A stretch of DNA of 21,916 nt from the NCBI GenBank assembly GCA_023255765.1, contig JAGDVT010000039.1, positions 1 through 21,916 of the forward strand, read 5' to 3'. Shown here piece after piece: positions 19,587-21,916 of the stretch; position 1 is the first letter of the stretch, and each line of letters begins with the position of its first letter. This stretch comes from Candidatus Paceibacter sp. GTDB lineage: Bacteria; Patescibacteriota; Minisyncoccia; UBA6257; HR35. The translations under genes and the position numbers were made by a program. The notes below the pieces were generated by a model that worked only from the letters and a program-made list of their open reading frames with translations, did not search any database and had not been told where the DNA came from.

Positions 19587-21916
19587 TCTAAAAAAATTTT
19601 TAATTTTCACATTAATTTTATTTTTAACTTTAAATAACTTTTATTTTACAAAAAAATCTCAAGCAGCTCTTGATCCAAATGAACTGGAATATCATATTGA
19701 TATTGGACCTATTGCTGGAAGCACCACCGCCAACTATGTGTATGCCTCTTTTTTTAATCCATCTGGGTCGGGCAGAACCGCGGTTATTAAGCACCTTGCA
19801 GTGAGAGCAGACGCGGTAGCGGCGGCGGTGTATCAAAATCTAACTGTGCGGCGAATTACCGCTGCTTCGGGCGGCACACAAATTAGTGCCGACAATATTC
19901 CCAAAAAAAACAATGATTCTTCAAATCCAGTTGTGGAGATTCGTCATACCGGCGTGACAGTCACATTTGCCGGCACTGTTAATTCGCGGATTTTATCTCA
20001 AGCTGCACCGGGTGCTGCCGGTGCATTCTATAGTTATCGTGACATAACTTTCGGCGCCAATGACGAAAAATTAGTTATTCAGCCGGGTGAAGGAATTGCT
20101 TTATACCAGGAAGCAGCCGGCGATGCTGACCAAAGAATCAGAATTTATATTGAATGGGAGGAAGTAGCTAGCCCGCCAACAGCCCAAAATGAATTTTTGT
20201 TTGCTTTTCCAAGGGTAGAAAATGCAGCCGGCACAAACTATGTTTATAATTCTTTTTTCAATCCTGTTGGCTCAGGAAAAGTGGCGATTGTAAAAAGAAT
20301 TTGGTTTGGGGCTGAAACTTGCGATGCAGCAGCTGTTTATACTAATAATATTGTCCTGCGCCGAATTTCAGCTGCCTCTGGTGGAACAGCCATTGCAGCA
20401 GCCGATATTCCTAAAAAACATACTGGAAGCGCCAATAGCGTGATGGATTTTCGTTATGCTGGCGTAACAGTGACTATGGTTGGTGGAACTGATGCGCGCT
20501 TAGCAATTGTTACCCCTTGTGGTGCTGCTGGTCAACCACACGGCTTTATGCAACTTAATTTTCATGATAGTGATGAAAAATTAATTTTACAGCCAGGAGA
20601 GGGAATTGCTTTAATGTCTGATGCAGCTGGTGATGTTGACCAACTAGTTAGAATGATTATCGAATGGCAAGAAGTTCCAATAGCCAATACTCCAACAGCT
20701 CAAAATGAATATCTTTGGAGCTCTTCAAGAATTGAAGTAGCAGCCACTGCTAATCAAGTTTTTTATGCTTTTTTTAATCCAGTTGGTTCTGGAAAAACAG
20801 CGGTGATAAAAAGATTAATCATTAGAAATGATGCTGATGCTGCTGCAACTTATCAGGCAATTACTTTTAGAAGAATAACCTCTGCTTCAGGCGGCATTCA
20901 GATTGCAGCAGCAGATATTCCTAAAAAACATACTGGTTCGGCAAATTCAGCAATGACAATTTTATGGTGTGGGTCAAACTGCGGAACAGCAATTACAGTT
21001 ACTTTTTCTGGAACAGTTGATTCAAGAATTTTAACTGTCAATGGTCCTGGAGCAGTAGGTCAAGTAATTGGTCATAGAGAGATTGTTTTTGGAAATAATG
21101 AAAAATTAGTTATCCAAGAAGGTGAAGGAATTGCTTTATATACAGAGGCAGCTGGTGATGTTGATCAATACATAAAAATAATAATCGAATGGCAAGAAGT
21201 AACAACACCTCCTTCAGCTCAAAATGAATATCTTATTGATCCTGGACCGATTTCAGGTTCAACTGCTGCCAATTATGTTTATGCTTCCTTTTTTAATCCT
21301 TCTGCTTCTGGAAAAACAGTGATTATTAAAAGAGTAAGCATCAGGGTTGATACTGCAGCTGCTGCAGTTTATATTCCAATGACTTTAAGAAGAATTACTT
21401 CTGCTTCTGGCGGAACCCAAATTACTGCGGATAACATTCCTAAAAAACACAGCGGTTCAGCTAGCCCGATTTTGGATGTTAGAAGAACCGGAGTGACAGT
21501 TACTTTTGCTGGAACTGCTGATTCAAGATTAACTAGTGTTCAAACACCAGGCGCAGTTGGCGGAGCAGCCGCGCCTTCAATTACTGGTTATAAAGAACTT
21601 TTATTTGAAAATGATGAAAAATTAATTTTACAACCAGGAGAGGGGATTGCTTTATATCAAGAAGCACCTGGTGATACTGACTTTAGAGTCAAAATTTTAG
21701 TTGAATGGCAAGAGGCAACAACAACACCAAGTTCTCAAGGAGAATATTTGGTTTCTATTGGTCCAGTTACTGGTTCTTTAAATGCTAATTTTGTTTATGC
21801 GACAATTTTTAATCCTTCAAACTCTGGTAAAAATTATGTTGTCAAAAGAATTGAAATTAGGGCAAACAGAATTGGTGCTTTAACTGCACCTGGATATATT
21901 CCTGCAACTATAAGAA
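19564..21916 (+). CDS. Secreted tandem-repeat protein, 3' end beyond the window
   Basis: An open frame from the ATG at 19564 to the window end, 784 complete codons with no stop. The leader MLIKIINNLKKFLIFTLILFLTLNN...SQA looks like a signal peptide ending near residue 36. The rest consists of about 170-residue repeats. Each contains NYVYASFFNPSGSGKTAVIKR, LRRITSASGG, DIPKKHTGSA, GVTVTFAGTVDSRIL, EKLVIQPGEGIALYQEAAGD and IIEWQE. These suggest a beta-sandwich surface module, family not recognised. The start overlaps the preceding surface gene by 23 bp, so the two are probably co-expressed. The first repeat has higher GC than later ones and than neighbouring genes, suggesting foreign origin or unequal drift among repeats. 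Confidence 0.8.
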   Translation, partial: MLIKIINNLKKFLIFTLILFLTLNNFYFTKKSQAALDPNELEYHIDIGPIAGSTTANYVYASFFNPSGSGRTAVIKHLAVRADAVAAAVYQNLTVRRITAASGGTQISADNIPKKNNDSSNPVVEIRHTGVTVTFAGTVNSRILSQAAPGAAGAFYSYRDITFGANDEKLVIQPGEGIALYQEAAGDADQRIRIYIEWEEVASPPTAQNEFLFAFPRVENAAGTNYVYNSFFNPVGSGKVAIVKRIWFGAETCDAAAVYTNNIVLRRISAASGGTAIAAADIPKKHTGSANSVMDFRYAGVTVTMVGGTDARLAIVTPCGAAGQPHGFMQLNFHDSDEKLILQPGEGIALMSDAAGDVDQLVRMIIEWQEVPIANTPTAQNEYLWSSSRIEVAATANQVFYAFFNPVGSGKTAVIKRLIIRNDADAAATYQAITFRRITSASGGIQIAAADIPKKHTGSANSAMTILWCGSNCGTAITVTFSGTVDSRILTVNGPGAVGQVIGHREIVFGNNEKLVIQEGEGIALYTEAAGDVDQYIKIIIEWQEVTTPPSAQNEYLIDPGPISGSTAANYVYASFFNPSASGKTVIIKRVSIRVDTAAAAVYIPMTLRRITSASGGTQITADNIPKKHSGSASPILDVRRTGVTVTFAGTADSRLTSVQTPGAVGGAAAPSITGYKELLFENDEKLILQPGEGIALYQEAPGDTDFRVKILVEWQEATTTPSSQGEYLVSIGPVTGSLNANFVYATIFNPSNSGKNYVVKRIEIRANRIGALTAPGYIPATIR
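19681..21916 (+). repeat. Tandem protein repeats of 510-519 bp
   Basis: Unit starts at GAA codons 19681, 20191, 20707, 21226 and 21742, giving units of 510, 516, 519, 516 bp and a partial fifth. Units 1 and 4 are most alike at their heads (GPIAGSTTANYVYASFFNPS vs GPISGSTAANYVYASFFNPS), and units 2 and 3 share FFNPVGSGK, which hints at block duplication. All boundaries keep the frame. Confidence 0.85.

Noticed and set aside
19564..21916. CRISPR array or DNA-level tandem repeat
   Set aside because: Units are about 515 bp, diverged and frame-preserving: protein-domain duplication, with no short direct repeats and spacers.
1..21916. tRNA or rRNA genes
   Set aside because: No tRNA-like T arm or rRNA core sequence was seen on either strand by eye; a tRNAscan/Infernal run would be decisive.

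Overview
This window looks like a very AT-rich bacterial chromosome segment, apart from a few GC-rich islands. The standard code fits: TGA ends several intact genes. Short intergenic gaps, many ATGA start/stop overlaps, a short RsmI, a Thr/Ser-rich surface protein and a bifunctional phosphoglucose/phosphomannose isomerase suggest a Patescibacteria (CPR) type genome. That assignment is inference; the window contains no rRNA or other marker that would settle it.

Layout. 11-3360: chaperone DnaJ, convergent ribose-5-phosphate isomerase B, then an amidase, a FabZ-like hotdog protein and a DOT1-like methyltransferase. 3401-4128: a short locus for an exported protein whose reading frame is broken at two T runs. 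4171-4362: a compact RNA-like island (about 65% GC), an intrinsic terminator and a 12-nt Shine-Dalgarno sequence, leading an unrecognised 160-aa protein. 4900-6609: a Rel/SpoT alarmone enzyme on the minus strand. 6680-10548: a tightly packed redox operon (CsoR-family regulator, DUF302-glutaredoxin, DoxX, NDH-2, VKOR, then a sugar-phosphate isomerase), starting at a palindromic operator/promoter. 10571-15700: a small membrane protein, L,D-transpeptidase, a Tat-type exported protein, RsmI, a methyltransferase-like protein and a DUF362 protein. 15732-18086: IMP dehydrogenase and an MGMT-TsaC/Sua5 fusion. 18105-21916: two surface/secreted proteins, the second built of about 170-residue tandem repeats and running off the window end.

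The most notable observations are: (1) a 92-bp, 52% GC hairpin element inserted in frame inside the DNA-repair domain of the MGMT-Sua5 fusion, directly after the expected Asn-hinge position and before the PCHR active site, resembling Rickettsia palindromic elements in behaviour; (2) the GC-rich structured leader at 4171-4290, which I could not match to a known RNA; (3) a split between genes with a very strong Shine-Dalgarno and genes with a -10 box only 5-12 nt from the start codon, which suggests leaderless mRNAs; (4) two GACGTC-cored palindromes that both encode TSDV in the surface protein at 18105.

Functionally the window mixes housekeeping (protein folding, purine and sugar-phosphate metabolism, stringent response, rRNA and tRNA modification), peptidoglycan remodelling (amidase, L,D-transpeptidase), a quinone/thiol redox operon and cell-surface proteins.
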